Part shown: piece after piece, positions 53,408 to 63,418 of the stretch
How positions within the stretch are numbered: position 1 is the first letter of the stretch
Layout: each line of letters begins with the position of its first letter
Assembly (NCBI RefSeq): GCF_014199625.1
Contig: NZ_JACHNY010000004.1
Coordinates: forward strand, 1-64,000
From: Sphingomonas abaci
GTDB lineage: Bacteria > Pseudomonadota > Alphaproteobacteria > Sphingomonadales > Sphingomonadaceae
Length of the DNA: 64,000 nucleotides
Direction: 5' to 3'
Translations under genes and position numbers: made by a program
Notes under the pieces: model-generated
What the model saw: only the letters and a program-made list of their open reading frames with translations
Databases searched by the model: none
What the model was told of the DNA's origin: nothing

Positions 53408-54667
53408 TCACAACAGCACATCCACGGCATGGATGCCCAGACCAACAAGGCCGCCGACCAGCGTGCCGTTCACCCGGATATATTGCAGGTCGCGCCCCAC
53501 CGCATTCTCCAGCCGGCCGGTGATGGTGGCCGCATCCCAGCTCCGCACCGTCTCCGATACCAGCCGGACGATGCCGTCGCCATAATCATGCGCCACGCCC
53601 ACCGCCGCGCGCCGGACGAAGCGGTTGATCCGCAGCGCCAGCCCCCGGTCGCGAACCAGCGTGTCGCCGATCTGGCGCAGGATCTCGCCCAGTTGGCCAT
53701 TCATCGCCGCCTCCGGGTCGCGGGCGACACGCAGCAGCGCGGCCCGCGCCTGCTCCCAGAGCCCGTCGAGCCAGCGGGCCATCGCCGGATTGGCGAGCAG
53801 CTCCTCCTTCGCCGCCTCGACCCGCGCGCGGGTGACGGGGTCATGCTGCAGGTCCCAGGCCAGCCGGTCGAGCCCGTCCTCCACCTTCTGCCGCATCGGA
53901 TGGTCGGGATTGTCGGCGATATCCTGGAGCAGCTTGTCGAGACCGGCGATCAGCTTGTCGGCCAGCGTCTCGTCCAGCCCGGTCCAGCGCAGCACCGCGC
54001 CGGCGCGCTCGTGCACCATCTGGCGGATCAGCGCGTCGTTCGACTGCAAGGCGCCCGACGCCCAGCGCACGCCGGAGTCGAGCAACGGCCGATGCCGCCC
54101 CTGCGCCATCATCGCGGTCAGCAGCTGGCCCAGGATCGGAGCGACCGCCATCTCGCGGATGCGGGTGGCGACCGCCGCCTTCATCATGCCGCCGAGCCTG
54201 GCCGGGTCCATCGCCTCCAGCACCTGCGCGACCATCCGCGAGGCTCCCTGGCGGAAGCGGCCGCCCGCCCCCTCGGGCGGGTCGGTCAGCCAGCGCGCGG
54301 CGGCGGCGGCCACATCCACCCGGCGCATCCGTCGCGCCACCACGCGCGGCACCAGGAAATTGGCGCGCAGGAAGTGCGCGAGCTGGTCGCCGATCCGGTC
54401 CTTGTTGCGCGGCACGATCGCGGTGTGGGGGATCGGCAGACCGAGCGGATGACGGAACAGCGCGGTCACCGCGAACCAGTCCGCCAGCCCGCCGACCATT
54501 GCCGCCTCGGCAAAGGCGCGGACGAACCCCCAGCCGGGATGCGCGCCATCCAGCAGCCGGCTGAAGAGAAACAGCGCCGCCATCGCGACCAGCAGCGCGG
54601 TCGCGACCAGCCGCATCCGCACCAGCCCAGCCGGCACTTGGTCGAGGGACGTGCGCGCGAGTTTCAC
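53408..54667 (-). CDS. DUF445 membrane protein (YjiN-like)
   Basis: The 419-residue protein starts with a membrane segment (MRLVATALLVAMAALFLFSR). The DUF445 pattern follows (FAEAAMVGGLADWFAVTALF, RHPLGLPIPHTAIVPRNKDR, IGDQLAHFLRANFL) with long helical repeats and a C-terminal hydrophobic end (VGGLVGLGIHAVDVLL). The function is unknown. A GTG start at 54667 is proposed, since sequence before it lacks conservation features. It reads away from the RND operon upstream. Confidence 0.82.
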   Translation of the reverse strand: MKLARTSLDQVPAGLVRMRLVATALLVAMAALFLFSRLLDGAHPGWGFVRAFAEAAMVGGLADWFAVTALFRHPLGLPIPHTAIVPRNKDRIGDQLAHFLRANFLVPRVVARRMRRVDVAAAAARWLTDPPEGAGGRFRQGASRMVAQVLEAMDPARLGGMMKAAVATRIREMAVAPILGQLLTAMMAQGRHRPLLDSGVRWASGALQSNDALIRQMVHERAGAVLRWTGLDETLADKLIAGLDKLLQDIADNPDHPMRQKVEDGLDRLAWDLQHDPVTRARVEAAKEELLANPAMARWLDGLWEQARAALLRVARDPEAAMNGQLGEILRQIGDTLVRDRGLALRINRFVRRAAVGVAHDYGDGIVRLVSETVRSWDAATITGRLENAVGRDLQYIRVNGTLVGGLVGLGIHAVDVLL

Positions 54668-54750
54668 AGGCGTAACAATTCCCGAAGCGCGCGATGGTTC
54701 ATGTCGATCCGCCGGCAGGCGTTTCCACCCGCTCCCGCGGGCGCTCACGC

Positions 54751-57700
54751 CTATTCAGCCGCGTGCGGTCCCTCCTGATAGCCGATCCGGCCCGCCATGT
54801 GGCCGAGCTGAGGGCCGGACGGGCCGGCGATGCCGACCACGTCGCTGCCATCGTCGCCGGGGCGGTAGGTGAGCAGCCGGCGGCTGAGCCGCGGCCCGGC
54901 CCACCGCTCCACCCCCACCGCCAGGCTGAAGATCGCCGGCACGATCAGCAGCGTCAGCAGCGTCGACAGCACCAGCCCGCCGATCACCACCGTGCCCATC
55001 GGTGCGCGGAAGGATCCGTCGCCCGACAGCGAGAAGGCGGTCGGCACCATGCCCGCGACCATCGCCACCGTGGTCATCACGATGGGCTGGGCGCGCTTGT
55101 GCCCAGCGTCCAGGATCGCGCTGATCGTGTCGACGCCCTTGGCCATCTCCTCCAGCGCAAAATCGATCAACAGGATCGAGTTCTTGGCGACGATGCCGAG
55201 CAGCATCAGCAGGCCGATATAGACCGGCATCGAGATCGGCTGGCCGGTGATCCACAGCGCCAGCAGGCCGCCCAGCGGCGCCAGCATCAGCGAGCCCAGG
55301 TTGACGAAGGGCGGCAGCACGCGGCGATAGAGCAGCACCAGCACCGCGAAGACCAGGAACACGCCAGCGATCACCGCGACGATGAAGTTCTGGATCATCT
55401 CCGCCTGCCATTTCGACTGGCCGAGCTGCAACTCCGTCACGCCGATCGGCAGGTTCCGCATCGTCGGCAGGGCATGGACCTCCTTCATCGCCACCGAGCT
55501 GACCACGCCCGGCGCCAGGTCGGCGCCGAGCGTGATCTGGCGCTGCTGGTTGACGCGATCGATCTTGGTCGGACCCGAGCCCAGGCCGATATCGGCGACC
55601 AGGCTGAGCGGCACCGACCCGCCATTCTGGGTCGCCACCGGCAGGTTCTGGATCGTCGACAGGTTGGCGCGCGCCGACTGGTCGAGCGCGACGCGGATCG
55701 GGATCTGCCGGTCGGACAGCGAGAAGCGCGCGGAATTCTGATCGATGTCGCCCAGCGTCGCGATGCGGATCGCGCTCGACAGCGCCTGGGTCGTCACGCC
55801 CAGATTGGCGGCCAGGTCCATGCGCGGGCGGATCACGATCTCGGGCCGCTGCATCTGGCCCGACACGCGCGGCGCGGTGACGGTCTTCAGCCGCGACATT
55901 TCCGCGACGATGCGGTTGGCGGTCTCGCCCAGCTTCACGGGATCGTCGCCGCCCAGCACGATCGTCAGGTCGCGACCGCTGGAGCCCCAGCCGAACTGCG
56001 ACCGGAACGAAACGCGCGCATCCGGGATCTTCGCCAGTTCGGGCGCCAGCTTGCGCTCGAACTCGGTCGAGGTGATCGTGCGGTCCTTGGACAGGATCGC
56101 GGTCACGCTGCCGCTGCCGACGCGGGTGCGGGCGTAGACGGAGGTGACTTCCGGCTGGCGGCGCAGGAAATCGGCGACCTGGCTGACCACCGCATCGGTC
56201 TGGGCCAGCGTGGTGCCGGGGACCATCTCGACCTGCGCGCTCGAATCATCCTCGTCGCGCGTCGGCTGGAACGTGGAGGGCAGGATGCCGAACATCGCCA
56301 GGGTCATCACGAACGATGCGACACCGATCATCGTCACCCAGACCCGGTGGTCCAGCAACCGGCTCAGCCAGCGCTTCGCCCCGCCCTGCGCGCGCCACGC
56401 GGTGCTGCGACCGCGATCCAGCGTCCAGCGCAGCGCCGCCATGTACCAATCCATCAGCCGCCCCTCGCCATGGCTGGCATGGCCGAAGGACTTGAGGAAA
56501 TAGGCGGCGATCATCGGCGTGAGCAAGCGCGCGACCGCCAGGCTCATCAGCACCGCCGCGACCACGGTCAGGCCGAAATTCTTGAAGAACTGCCCGGCGA
56601 TGCCCGGCATCAGGCCGACCGGCAGGAACACCGCGACGATCGCCATCGTCGTCGCCAGCACCGCCAGGCCGATCTCGTCGGCCGCGTCGATCGACGCCTG
56701 ATAGGCGTTCTTGCCCATCCGCATGTGCCGGACGATGTTCTCGATCTCGACGATCGCGTCGTCGACCAGCACGCCCGCCACCAGGCTGAGCGCGAGCAGC
56801 GTCATGCTGTTCAGGTCGAAGCCGAGCAGGTCCATGACCCAGAAGGTCGGGATCGCCGACAGCGGGATGGCCAGCGCCGAGATGAAGGTCGCGCGCCAGT
56901 CGCGCAGGAACAGGAAGACGACGACGACCGCTAGGATCGCGCCCTCGACCATCGCATGGATCGCGCTCTTATACTGTTCCTCGGTATAGTCGGTGCTGGT
57001 CCAGCGCTGGACGAACTTCACCTTGGGATTGCGCTTCTCCAGCGCCTCCAGCTTCTTGACCGCCTCGTGATAGACGGTGACGTCGGACGCGCCCTTGGCG
57101 CGCTGGAAGTCGAAGCTGACCGCCTGGCGGCCGTTCACCGCCGCGCGGCTGCGCTGTTCGGCATAGAGGTCGCGGACCTGGGCGATGTCGCCCAGCCGCA
57201 CCGTCCGGCCGCCGCCGACCGCGATCTGGGTCTCGGCCAGGTCGTTGGCGTCGCGGGCATTGCCCAGCACGCGGATCGACTGTTCGGACCCGGCGATCTG
57301 GGCGCGCCCACCCGCCGCGTTCAGGTTCACCTGGCGGAGTTGCTGGTTGACCTGGCTGGCGGTCAGGCCCTGGCTCTGCAGCTTGACCGGGTCCAGGATG
57401 ACGCGGATCTCGCGGCTGACGCCGCCATTGCGGTTCACCGTGGCCATGCCGGGCACCGACAGCAGCTCCTTGGCCACCGTGTTGTCGATGTACCAGGACA
57501 ATTGCTCGACGGTCATGTCGCTGGTGATCGCAGCGAAGCTGGCGATGTCGTTGCCGCTGGTGTTGGCGCGGAACACCTGGGGCTCCAGGATTCCTTCGGG
57601 CAGGTCGCCGCGGATTTGGGCGATGGCGTCGCGCACGTCGTTGACCGCGCGGTCGATCGGGGTGCCGATCGCCAGCTGGATCACCGTCTGGGACTGGCCC

Positions 57701-57966
57701 TCGGTCACCGTCGAGTTGATCTCGTCGATGCCCTGCAGGCTGCGCACCGCCGCCTCCACGCGTTGCGTCACCTGCGTCTCCAGCTCGGTCGGGGCGGCGC
57801 CCGGCTGGCTGATGGTGACGATCGCGACGGGGAAGTCGATGTCCGGATCGTTGTTCACGTCCATCCGCATGAAGCTGACGATGCCCGCCAGCGTCAGCGC
57901 CAGGAACAGGACGATCGGCGGCACCGGGTTGCGGATCGCCCAGGCCGAGATGTTGCGGAAGCTCAT
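54751..57966 (-). CDS. RND efflux pump inner-membrane subunit (AcrB-like)
   Basis: The 1071-residue protein has the two-half RND layout: helix 1 at 13-31, a large periplasmic loop, helices 2-6 (about 335-560), a second loop and helices 8-12 (about 855-1020). The proton-relay motif is GVLVDDAIVEIENIVRHM (two adjacent Asp). FRAPMGTVVIGGLVLSTLLT is near the end. It exports drugs or lipophilic compounds with its adaptor (encoded 12 bases upstream) and an outer-membrane channel not found here. Confidence 0.93.
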   Translation of the reverse strand: MSFRNISAWAIRNPVPPIVLFLALTLAGIVSFMRMDVNNDPDIDFPVAIVTISQPGAAPTELETQVTQRVEAAVRSLQGIDEINSTVTEGQSQTVIQLAIGTPIDRAVNDVRDAIAQIRGDLPEGILEPQVFRANTSGNDIASFAAITSDMTVEQLSWYIDNTVAKELLSVPGMATVNRNGGVSREIRVILDPVKLQSQGLTASQVNQQLRQVNLNAAGGRAQIAGSEQSIRVLGNARDANDLAETQIAVGGGRTVRLGDIAQVRDLYAEQRSRAAVNGRQAVSFDFQRAKGASDVTVYHEAVKKLEALEKRNPKVKFVQRWTSTDYTEEQYKSAIHAMVEGAILAVVVVFLFLRDWRATFISALAIPLSAIPTFWVMDLLGFDLNSMTLLALSLVAGVLVDDAIVEIENIVRHMRMGKNAYQASIDAADEIGLAVLATTMAIVAVFLPVGLMPGIAGQFFKNFGLTVVAAVLMSLAVARLLTPMIAAYFLKSFGHASHGEGRLMDWYMAALRWTLDRGRSTAWRAQGGAKRWLSRLLDHRVWVTMIGVASFVMTLAMFGILPSTFQPTRDEDDSSAQVEMVPGTTLAQTDAVVSQVADFLRRQPEVTSVYARTRVGSGSVTAILSKDRTITSTEFERKLAPELAKIPDARVSFRSQFGWGSSGRDLTIVLGGDDPVKLGETANRIVAEMSRLKTVTAPRVSGQMQRPEIVIRPRMDLAANLGVTTQALSSAIRIATLGDIDQNSARFSLSDRQIPIRVALDQSARANLSTIQNLPVATQNGGSVPLSLVADIGLGSGPTKIDRVNQQRQITLGADLAPGVVSSVAMKEVHALPTMRNLPIGVTELQLGQSKWQAEMIQNFIVAVIAGVFLVFAVLVLLYRRVLPPFVNLGSLMLAPLGGLLALWITGQPISMPVYIGLLMLLGIVAKNSILLIDFALEEMAKGVDTISAILDAGHKRAQPIVMTTVAMVAGMVPTAFSLSGDGSFRAPMGTVVIGGLVLSTLLTLLIVPAIFSLAVGVERWAGPRLSRRLLTYRPGDDGSDVVGIAGPSGPQLGHMAGRIGYQEGPHAAE

Positions 57967-57978
57967 CGGGATCGCCCC

Positions 57979-59142
57979 TTATGCCTTTTGGAGGACGGGC
58001 TTGATCTTCTGCCCCGGCGCCAGGAAGCCGCCTGCCGAGCGCACCACCCGCTCGGTGCCGTTCAACCCGCTGGTGATCGCGACGCCCGCGTCGGACACCT
58101 GGCCCAGCTTCACGTCGCGGCGCTGCACCTTGTCCTGCGCATCGACGATATAGACATAGGCGCCGCGGTCGTCGCTCTGCAGCGCCGAGTCGGGCAGCAG
58201 CGGCTGGTAGCTGACGCCGCTGACGATCTGCGCCGCGGCGAAACCACCGGGCCGCAGCGCCGGGTCATAGGTCAGCAGCACGCGCGCGACACCCTGGCGC
58301 GTTTGCGGGTCGATCACCGGCGACACCTGCCACACCTCGCCCTTGAAGGTGCGGGTCGATCCGACCGGCGTCACGACCGCGCGCGCGCCCGGCGACAGGC
58401 CGACCAGGTCGGCCTCGCTCAACTGCGCGCGCATCTCCATCTGGCCGCCCTGCGCCATGCGGAACAGCACGCCGGTGCCCGCCCCGACCACCTGGCCCGG
58501 TTCGGCCTGGCGGGTCAGCACCAGCCCGTCGGCGGGGGCGCGGATATCCAGCCGGCCGTTGCGCGCGCGCGCCTCGGCATAGCTGGCGCCCGCCACCTTC
58601 ACCCGCGCCGCCGCCGCGTCGCGGGTCGCGGTGCGGCGTTGCAGATCGGCCTTGGAGATGAAGCCGCGGTCGACCAGCGCCCTGGCCCGGTCCAGCTCGG
58701 CCTGCGCCAACACCAGATCGGCCTGAGCGACATTAACCTGCGCGCCAAGCGCGGCGGCGGTCTGGGTCTGCACCGACCGGTCGACGGTAGCGAGCACCTG
58801 CCCAGCCTTCACCCAGGCGCCGGGCTCGACCAGCACGCGTGTGATCATGCCGCCCTCGCCCGCGACGCCGACCGGCATCTCGCGCCGCGCCGCCAGCGTC
58901 CCCGTCGCCTGGATAAGCCGGTCGACCGTCGAGCGGCCGGGCGCGATCACGGACACGGTCGGCAACTGCTCCACCGGCTTGGCCGCCGCGCCCTTGTGAC
59001 CGCGCCCGAACAGGGCCCAGGCGGCGACGGCGACCAGCAGCACGACGACGAGCGCGACCATCCAGCGCCGCCGCCCGCGCGCCGGCGCCGGGTCCGGGCC
59101 GGCCAGCCGTTCCTGCGCGATCGTGCCGGTCTCGTAGTTCAT
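57979..59142 (-). CDS. RND efflux periplasmic adaptor subunit
   Basis: The 387-residue protein has a single N-terminal membrane anchor (WMVALVVVLLVAVAAWALFG), a biotinyl-lipoyl part split by a helical hairpin (GAWVKAGQVLATVDRS, LDIRAPADGLVLTRQAEPGQ), a beta-barrel (ALRPGGFAAAQI) and a membrane-proximal end. This is the membrane fusion protein of an RND system. It is anchored by a helix rather than by lipid. The gene leads a two-gene operon with the pump; the promoter lies in 59143-59285, an AT-richer stretch. Confidence 0.92.
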   Translation of the reverse strand: MNYETGTIAQERLAGPDPAPARGRRRWMVALVVVLLVAVAAWALFGRGHKGAAAKPVEQLPTVSVIAPGRSTVDRLIQATGTLAARREMPVGVAGEGGMITRVLVEPGAWVKAGQVLATVDRSVQTQTAAALGAQVNVAQADLVLAQAELDRARALVDRGFISKADLQRRTATRDAAAARVKVAGASYAEARARNGRLDIRAPADGLVLTRQAEPGQVVGAGTGVLFRMAQGGQMEMRAQLSEADLVGLSPGARAVVTPVGSTRTFKGEVWQVSPVIDPQTRQGVARVLLTYDPALRPGGFAAAQIVSGVSYQPLLPDSALQSDDRGAYVYIVDAQDKVQRRDVKLGQVSDAGVAITSGLNGTERVVRSAGGFLAPGQKIKPVLQKA

Positions 59143-59360
59143 CCTGTCGCCATCCCCGTCCCGCCGCGCAACATCGCGCCGCCCGTCTCATGCTGTATTA
59201 TCTGAATATATCACCGGGCTCAAGTCCCTGTGGTTGGCCGCAGTAAAGCCATATCGGATGCAAAGCGGCGCATCCTGATACCGTTTTGTCGCGTGTCGTT
59301 CAGCCCCGGTTTGGACAAGGCAGATCAAAGACGCGGCCTGATCTTGGGGAGAATGTCCAG

Positions 59361-60098
59361 ATGCGTCACCTCGTTCTGCTTGCCGCCGCCGCCGTGCCCG
59401 CCGCCACCGCCCTGCCCGCCGCCGCCCTGGCGCAGCAGGAAACGAGCGTGCTGCCGATGGTGTCCGCCAGCGGCACGCTGCTCGACGTGACGGCGGAGGG
59501 TCGCACCACGCGCGTGCCCGACGTGGCGACGATTCGCGCCGGCGTCGTCAACCAGGGCGCGGACGCCGCCGGCGCGCTTGCCGCCAATGCCAATGCGATG
59601 ACGCGAGTGCTGGCGGGACTGAAGGCGGCGGGCATCGCCCAGCGCGACATCGCCACCGCCAACGTCCAGCTATCGCCGCAATATCGCTATCAGGAGAACC
59701 AGCCGCCGGTCATCACCGGCTATCAGGCGACCAACAGCGTCACGATCCGCTTCCGCGACATCGCACGCGCCGGCAAGGTGCTGGATGCGTTGGTCGCGCA
59801 GGGCGCCAACCAGATCGAGGGACCGAATCTGTCGATCGGCGAACCCGACGCCGCGCTGGACGAGGCACGGACCGATGCGGTGAAGCGGGCCCGCGCGCGC
59901 GCCGACCTCTATGCCCGCGCCGCCGGCCTGCGCGTGCTGCGCATCGTCTCGATCACCGAGGCCGGGCAGGATGCCGGCGGGCCTGGCCAGCCACCGATGC
60001 TGATGGCGCGCGCCATGGCGATGAAGGCCGATACGCCGATCGTGGCGGGCGAGAAGGACATCACCGCGACGCTGCAGGTCCGCTTCCTGCTCGGCTGA
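59361..60098 (+). CDS. SIMPL (DUF541) periplasmic protein
   Basis: The 245-residue protein has a signal peptide (MRHLVLLAAAAVPAATALPA). The SIMPL/DUF541 domain follows, with LLDVTAEGRTTRVPDVATIR, IAQRDIATANVQLSPQYRYQ, TGYQATNSVTIRF and a C-terminal strand (ITATLQVRFLLG). Family members are periplasmic or outer-membrane proteins of unclear role, often linked to oxidative stress. The ATG at 59361 starts the signal peptide. Two hairpin terminators follow the gene. Confidence 0.9.
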   Translation: MRHLVLLAAAAVPAATALPAAALAQQETSVLPMVSASGTLLDVTAEGRTTRVPDVATIRAGVVNQGADAAGALAANANAMTRVLAGLKAAGIAQRDIATANVQLSPQYRYQENQPPVITGYQATNSVTIRFRDIARAGKVLDALVAQGANQIEGPNLSIGEPDAALDEARTDAVKRARARADLYARAAGLRVLRIVSITEAGQDAGGPGQPPMLMARAMAMKADTPIVAGEKDITATLQVRFLLG

Positions 60099-60110
60099 TC
60101 CGTTAATGCG

Positions 60111-60141
60111 GCGGACCTGTCCGAAAAAAGGACAGGTCCGC
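60111..60141 (+). terminator. Hairpin with A-rich loop after the SIMPL gene
   Basis: GCGGACCTGTCC (60111-60122) pairs perfectly with GGACAGGTCCGC (60130-60141) around a loop of one G and six A. It lies 12 bases after the stop codon. There is no following T tract; the second hairpin 30 bases on has one. Confidence 0.6.
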
Positions 60142-60171
60142 CATCCGCCACGATCGTTCCGATGCTAAAAG

Positions 60172-60205
60172 AAAAGGGCCGTCCGGCATGCCGGACGGCC
60201 CTTTT
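60172..60205. terminator. Bidirectional Rho-independent terminator
   Basis: AAAAGGGCCGTCCGGC followed by GCCGGACGGCCCTTTT around an AT centre is a perfect 16-pair hairpin with A and T runs on its flanks. It lies between the SIMPL gene (plus) and the GlsB gene (minus), and can end transcription from both sides. Confidence 0.9.
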
Positions 60206-60227
60206 TCAACCCAAGCGTTTCGGGCGA

Positions 60228-60485
60228 TCAGCGCACGCTGCCGCGACGCACCAGATTGACGATCGCCAGCAGGATGACCGCACCCAGCAGCGACACCAGG
60301 AACGACGTGATGGTCAGCGGGGCGCTGTTGATCGAACCGCCCGAGATGACCAGGCCGCCGATGAAGGCGCCGACGATCCCGACCACGATGTTCAGGAAGA
60401 TGCCCTGCTGCGCATCGGTGCGCATGATGATGCTCGCCAGCCAGCCGATGACGCCGCCGATGACCAGCCACAGAATGATGCCCAT
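60228..60485 (-). CDS. GlsB/YeaQ/YmgE-family stress membrane protein
   Basis: The 85-residue protein has three membrane helices with the family glycine-rich pattern (MGIILWLVIGGVIGWLASII, GIFLNIVVGIVGAFIGGLVI). It is a transglycosylase-associated (Tgl-assoc) small membrane protein induced by stress in many bacteria. A GGAGGG ribosome site precedes the ATG at 60485. The bidirectional terminator follows its stop. Confidence 0.88.
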   Translation of the reverse strand: MGIILWLVIGGVIGWLASIIMRTDAQQGIFLNIVVGIVGAFIGGLVISGGSINSAPLTITSFLVSLLGAVILLAIVNLVRRGSVR

Positions 60486-60571
60486 TTCCAATCCCTCCGT
60501 TACAAGCCCTTGCGACGGGGCAGTGGGGGAAAGACTCGCGAGGGGCTATTCTTGTTCCGGCTCCGGTCCGA

Positions 60572-60874
60572 TCAATATTTCTGCTGCTGACGCTCGTACA
60601 GGGAACGATAATGCTGGATGCGGGTCACGCGCAGGCCCGGCATCCCCGACCGATCGATCGCCCGCTGCCAGCCGGCGAATTCCTCGACCGTCAGGCCATA
60701 TCGCTCGCAGACCTCGTCCACGGTCAGCAGGCCGCCATTCACCGCGGCGACCACCTCGGCCTTGCGGCGCACCACCCAGCGGGTGGTCGAGGGCGGCGGC
60801 AGGCTGTCGACGGTCAGGGGTTCCCCAAGCGGACCGATGACCTTGGCGGGGCGGATTTTTTCGTTCTGAATCAT
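60572..60874 (-). CDS. sciP: CtrA-inhibiting transcriptional regulator SciP (DUF1153)
   Basis: The 100-residue protein has the DUF1153 HTH (RWVVRRKAEVVAAVNGGLLT, DEVCERYGLTVEEFAGWQRA) of SciP. In Caulobacter, SciP binds CtrA or its promoters after DNA replication and blocks CtrA-activated transcription. With DivK at 33.5 kb and CtrA-like sites in this window, a CtrA network is present in this organism. It stands alone on the minus strand. Confidence 0.9.
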   Translation of the reverse strand: MIQNEKIRPAKVIGPLGEPLTVDSLPPPSTTRWVVRRKAEVVAAVNGGLLTVDEVCERYGLTVEEFAGWQRAIDRSGMPGLRVTRIQHYRSLYERQQQKY

Positions 60875-60977
60875 ATTCTACCTCAACCGGGGAAGCCCGG
60901 CCCCCTTTCTGAACGCGTGTCACGCTGATACCGGCGGGACTTGAAGATCGGCTGAAACGCCGCGGTAAACGGCCTCT

Positions 60978-61238
60978 TCACGCCTCTCTCCACAGGGTGA
61001 TCGCGTCGGCGACGGCACGGTTGAAGGCGCCATCGACCGGAGCGAACGGACCGGCCTCGAGCCGCGCCTGGACTTCGGCCGTCTCGCTTTCGAGCTGCCG
61101 GGCGGCCACGCCCACCATCAGCACGGCCCAATCGCCGCGCCAGGTGACCAGGTCCGCCGACCGATCGAAACGGGGAAAGCTCAGGTCCAAGGAACGCCTC
61201 TGTCGCCAATCGTTCGGCCGGCTTAGCGCCAAGGGCAT
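60978..61238 (-). CDS. Hypothetical protein
   Basis: The 86-residue protein begins MPLALSRPNDWRQRRSLDLS and ends in a helix (NRAVADAITLWREA). No family is recognised. It is divergent from mnmA across about 130 bases and follows the DUF1153 gene at a distance of about 100 bases. Codon bias is like the chromosome, so it is probably real. Confidence 0.5.
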   Translation of the reverse strand: MPLALSRPNDWRQRRSLDLSFPRFDRSADLVTWRGDWAVLMVGVAARQLESETAEVQARLEAGPFAPVDGAFNRAVADAITLWREA

Positions 61239-61371
61239 GAAAACCCGGTAAAGCTGTTGGAAAGAGTTCGTGAACCTGTCTTAACCCCAGAACGGTTCAA
61301 CCCGTTTTCCAAAGGGTTGGCGACGATCGCCGGGCATGGCCGGGCGGCGGCTGAGCGACTATATAGGACGA

Positions 61372-62496
61372 ATGACCGAGGTGGATTTCCAGTTGGGGCC
61401 GGACATCGCACGCCGGCGGATCGTCGTCGCCATGTCGGGGGGCGTCGATTCGTCGGTGGTGGCGGCGCTGGCCAAGGCGAGCGGCGCGGAGACGATCGGC
61501 GTCACGCTCCAGCTCTATGACCATGGCGAGGCGACCAAGCGTGCCGGGGCCTGCTGCGCCGGGCGGGATATCCGCGACGCGCGCGCCGTCTGCGACCGGC
61601 TCGGAATCCCGCATTACGTGCTGGATCACGAGGACTCGTTCCGCGCCAATGTGGTCGACCGTTTCGCCGACGAATATCTGGCGGGGCGGACGCCGATCCC
61701 GTGCGTCCAGTGCAATATGGGGCCGAAATTCACCGACCTGCTGGCGATGGCGCGTGATCTCGGCGCGGATTGCCTGGCCACGGGCCATTATGTGCAGCGG
61801 ATCGACGGACCGGCGGGGGCGGAAATGCATCGCGGCGCCGATCCGGCGCGCGACCAGAGCTATTTCCTGTTCGCCACCACGCAGGGCCAGCTCGATTACT
61901 GCCGCTTCCCGCTCGGCGCCCTGCCCAAGGCGCGGGTGCGCGAGATTGCCGCGGACCTCGGCCTGGGCGTCGCCACCAAGCCCGACAGCCAGGACATCTG
62001 CTTCGTCCCCGACGGCGACTATGCCGGCCTGGTCCGCAAGCTGCGCCCCGAGGCCGAGACGGCCGGGGAGATCGTCGACCTGTCCGGCCGGGTGCTCGGC
62101 CGCCATCGCGGCCTGATCCACTTCACCGTGGGGCAGCGCCGCGGGCTGGAGATCGGCGGCGCGCCCGAGCCGCTCTATGTCGTGCGGCTGGAGCCGGAGC
62201 GCCGCCGCGTCGTGGTCGGCCCGCGCCGGGCGCTGGCGGTGTCGGCGGCGCGGCTGGACGGGGTCAACTGGATCGGCGGCGATCACCAGGGACCGCTGAC
62301 CGCCAAGGTGCGGTCGATGGCCAAGCCGGTGCCGGCGCGGTTCGACGGAGCGCGGCTGGTGTTCGATTCGCCCGAATATGGCGTCGCGCCGGGCCAGGCG
62401 GCCGTACTTTATGCCGGCGAGCGGGTGCTGGGCGGCGGCTGGATCGCGCAGACCGAGGCGGCCGACCGGGCGCTGGCGGCGATGGAAGCGGCCTGA
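61372..62496 (+). CDS. mnmA: tRNA 2-thiouridine(34) synthase MnmA
   Basis: The 374-residue enzyme activates U34 of tRNA-Lys, -Glu and -Gln with ATP and inserts sulfur. It has the PP-loop [16 protein letters not shown]. The catalytic Cys pair lies in [13 protein letters not shown] and in [34 protein letters not shown] is the central signature. The ATG at 61372 has AGGA five bases upstream and is preferred to a more distant ATG at 61336. Confidence 0.94.
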   Translation: MTEVDFQLGPDIARRRIVVAMSGGVDSSVVAALAKASGAETIGVTLQLYDHGEATKRAGACCAGRDIRDARAVCDRLGIPHYVLDHEDSFRANVVDRFADEYLAGRTPIPCVQCNMGPKFTDLLAMARDLGADCLATGHYVQRIDGPAGAEMHRGADPARDQSYFLFATTQGQLDYCRFPLGALPKARVREIAADLGLGVATKPDSQDICFVPDGDYAGLVRKLRPEAETAGEIVDLSGRVLGRHRGLIHFTVGQRRGLEIGGAPEPLYVVRLEPERRRVVVGPRRALAVSAARLDGVNWIGGDHQGPLTAKVRSMAKPVPARFDGARLVFDSPEYGVAPGQAAVLYAGERVLGGGWIAQTEAADRALAAMEAA

Positions 62497-62514
62497 TCGC
62501 CCCGCCGCCGGCCC

Positions 62515-63213
62515 TCACACCTTGGCGGCGTAGATCATCCGACCCTGGCCCAGCCGCGCGAACACCTGGTCCAGGTCGTTCTCGCCGACCGCGAAACAGC
62601 CCTGGCTGCGGCCAAGCATGCCGTGGGTGCGCAGCATGTCCTCATTGGCGTACCAGGCCGAGTGGATCACGATGGCGCGATCGAGCGCATTGTTGTTGGT
62701 CGGGTCCAGCCCGATCAGCCGCTGCGACCGGCCGTGCCGGCCGACATAATAATCGTCGGTCAGAAAGGCGCCCTCGGACGAGGCGTTCGAGCCGAAGTCG
62801 TTGGAGAAGCGCTTCAGATAGCCGGTATGGGCCGGGTCCGAGCCGCTGCCATGCGCCACGCGCAGCGACTGGCTGCGCCCGCTCGCCAAGTCGACGAAGT
62901 GGAAGCGCGGCTGGTTCGACCCGGCGGTGAAGTCGACGATCGCCATGCGGTCGCGATGGGGGATGCGGCTGCCATGACGCTGGAGCGCGGCATAGGCCTG
63001 GCGGAAGAGCTCGGGACGCACGACCCGGGCGGAGAAGACCGGCTCGGTCAGCGTCGCCGCCGGCGCATCGGGCGCAGTGAGCGGCTTCAGGTCGCGCTGG
63101 CTGAGGCGGCGCGGCGTCGACATCGCCGCGCTCGGCACCGCCATGGTCGCCGCCAGTACCAGAGCATTTTTCATCAGCGCGCGCCGTCCGCGCGCGACCT
63201 CGTGATCGTGCAT
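62515..63213 (-). CDS. Murein L,D-transpeptidase catalytic domain protein (YkuD-type)
   Basis: The 232-residue exported protein begins with a twin-arginine-like leader (GRRALMKNALVLAATMAVPS). The C-terminal catalytic domain has the IVIHSAWYANEDMLRTHGML and GRSQGCFAV blocks with the H...S-x-G-C pattern of L,D-transpeptidases. It should cross-link or remodel peptidoglycan in the periplasm. The GGGAAG site before the ATG at 63213 supports this start. It is divergent from another transpeptidase gene. Confidence 0.8.
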   Translation of the reverse strand: MHDHEVARGRRALMKNALVLAATMAVPSAAMSTPRRLSQRDLKPLTAPDAPAATLTEPVFSARVVRPELFRQAYAALQRHGSRIPHRDRMAIVDFTAGSNQPRFHFVDLASGRSQSLRVAHGSGSDPAHTGYLKRFSNDFGSNASSEGAFLTDDYYVGRHGRSQRLIGLDPTNNNALDRAIVIHSAWYANEDMLRTHGMLGRSQGCFAVGENDLDQVFARLGQGRMIYAAKV

Positions 63214-63418
63214 CGACTTCCCGGATCGTTGTGAACCCCGCAAGCCATCCTATAGCACCGAAAGCCTTGCATTTCTGTAGCGCGCGCCGCCGCTCGTTCC
63301 CGTTTTCCGGTCGCTCCGCCGCATCCTTCCCACCGTTCGCCGCGAGTCCGGCATGGCACCGTTCGTCGCATCGCGCGTTAACGAATCCAGAAAGGGGATA
63401 GACAAGGGGACGAACGCG

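Noticed and set aside
54694..59205. Very long open frames antisense to the RND pump and adaptor genes (about 750 codons each)
   Set aside because: High-GC coding DNA leaves long open antisense frames. These have Arg/His/Asp/Gln-rich composition and no domain, while the opposite strand encodes full RND proteins.
61278..61300. A CtrA site upstream of mnmA
   Set aside because: TTAAC and TTCAAC occur there, but the spacing is about 11 bases instead of seven.
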